This document shows, piece by piece, positions 57,101-57,500 of a stretch of DNA of 57,500 bases. Under the pieces are notes generated by a model. The model did no database searches and was not told the DNA's origin. It saw only the letters and a program-made list of their open reading frames with translations. A program made the position numbers and the translations under genes. Within the stretch, counting starts at the first letter, position 1, and every line of letters starts with the position of its first letter. Origin of the DNA: Symbiodinium natans (lineage: Eukaryota > Sar > Dinophyceae > Suessiales > Symbiodiniaceae); contig CAJNDS010002790.1 of NCBI GenBank assembly GCA_905221605.1, positions 62,501 through 120,000 on the forward strand, in the 5' to 3' direction.

Positions 57101-57205
57101 TGGGTTTAGGGTTTAGGGTTTAGGGTTTAGGGTTTAGGGTTTAGGGTTTAGGGTTTAGGGTTTAGGGTTTAGGGTTTAGGGTTTAGGGTTTAGGGTTTAG
57201 GGCTT
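57101..57205 (+). repeat. Telomere-type array, TTTAGGG
   Basis: About 15 near-perfect heptamers on the acceptor side of exon 57040-57084. Confidence 0.97.
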
Positions 57206-57325
57206 AGTGACTCTAAAAAAACCTCATGACCCAGACAACTGACTCTGAGCCTTTCGGAACTCCCTAAACCCTAAACCCCTCCAAGAAACCGACCAGATTC
57301 CAAACCTAAACCCTAAACCCTAAAC

Positions 57326-57393
57326 CTTCGACATCTGAGGGCCGCACGTACAGTTTGTCCCACCTCGGCTGAAGCTGTGCGGCGTCCGGGACG
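57326..57393 (-). CDS. Exon: VPDAAQLQPRWDKLYVRPSD
   Basis: Then VE. Acceptor CAAAG; the donor is the telomere repeat: GAAG|GTTTAGGG. First exon visible at the right edge of this gene series. Confidence 0.72.
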
Positions 57394-57500
57394 CTTTGGG
57401 GGGCAGAAGCCAAGAACCCCTTACAACCCTAAACCCTAAACTCATAAACGCCCCCAAACCTACACTGAACTTGGAACCCTAGCAACAAGTGTAATGTTAG

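Noticed and set aside
1-57500. tRNA, rRNA or spliced-leader RNA genes
   Set aside because: I looked for cloverleaf-type and conserved rRNA words by eye and found none; a covariance-model search could not be run.

Overview
The window looks like dinoflagellate nuclear DNA. Three observations support this. Short degenerate arrays of the TTTAGGG telomere heptamer recur almost throughout. Small GC-rich islands between them read as coding exons, almost all on the minus strand. The introns implied by those exons use GT, GC and GA donors and an AG acceptor often followed by G, a mix established for dinoflagellates. I see no rRNA, tRNA, CRISPR array or bacterial gene. The species cannot be named from sequence alone.

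Layout, read right to left because transcription is on the minus strand. From 57.4 to about 44.2 kb is a run of roughly 25 short exons with no family I can name; a CPEC motif is visible. From 44151 to 41255 is a compact gene of unknown function with a start and a stop. From 40970 to about 28134 is a gene whose exons rebuild at least three double-stranded RNA-binding domains (dsRBDs). From 27.2 to 17.7 kb is a series of exons of an unrecognised protein. From 16419 to 15410 is a small four-exon gene in the longest stretch free of telomere repeats. From 14093 leftward is a gene whose first nine exons join in frame into a HEN1-like small-RNA 2'-O-methyltransferase. Eight further exons run to the left edge, where the start of a 2OG-Fe(II) oxygenase-like domain appears.

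Exons are mostly 40-150 nt. On the + strand they typically have CCCTAAA arrays on the low-coordinate side and TTTAGGG arrays on the high side. In the transcript many introns would therefore begin with UUUAGGG repeats and end with CCCUAAA repeats, which are complementary. Several donors are the telomeric sequence itself (G|GTTTAGGG). Other introns consist of short inverted-repeat elements (introner-like) whose ends supply the acceptor AG. One such element carries an internal telomere array. Another has been invaded by exactly seven telomere repeats, shown by comparison with two uninterrupted copies.

Exon boundaries were assigned by eye from reading frame, phase and splice dinucleotides. Joins where phase agrees and a protein family is recovered are firm. 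The others are proposals for RNA-seq to test. HEN1 and a multi-dsRBD protein on the same strand could mark a small-RNA pathway locus, but that is inference.
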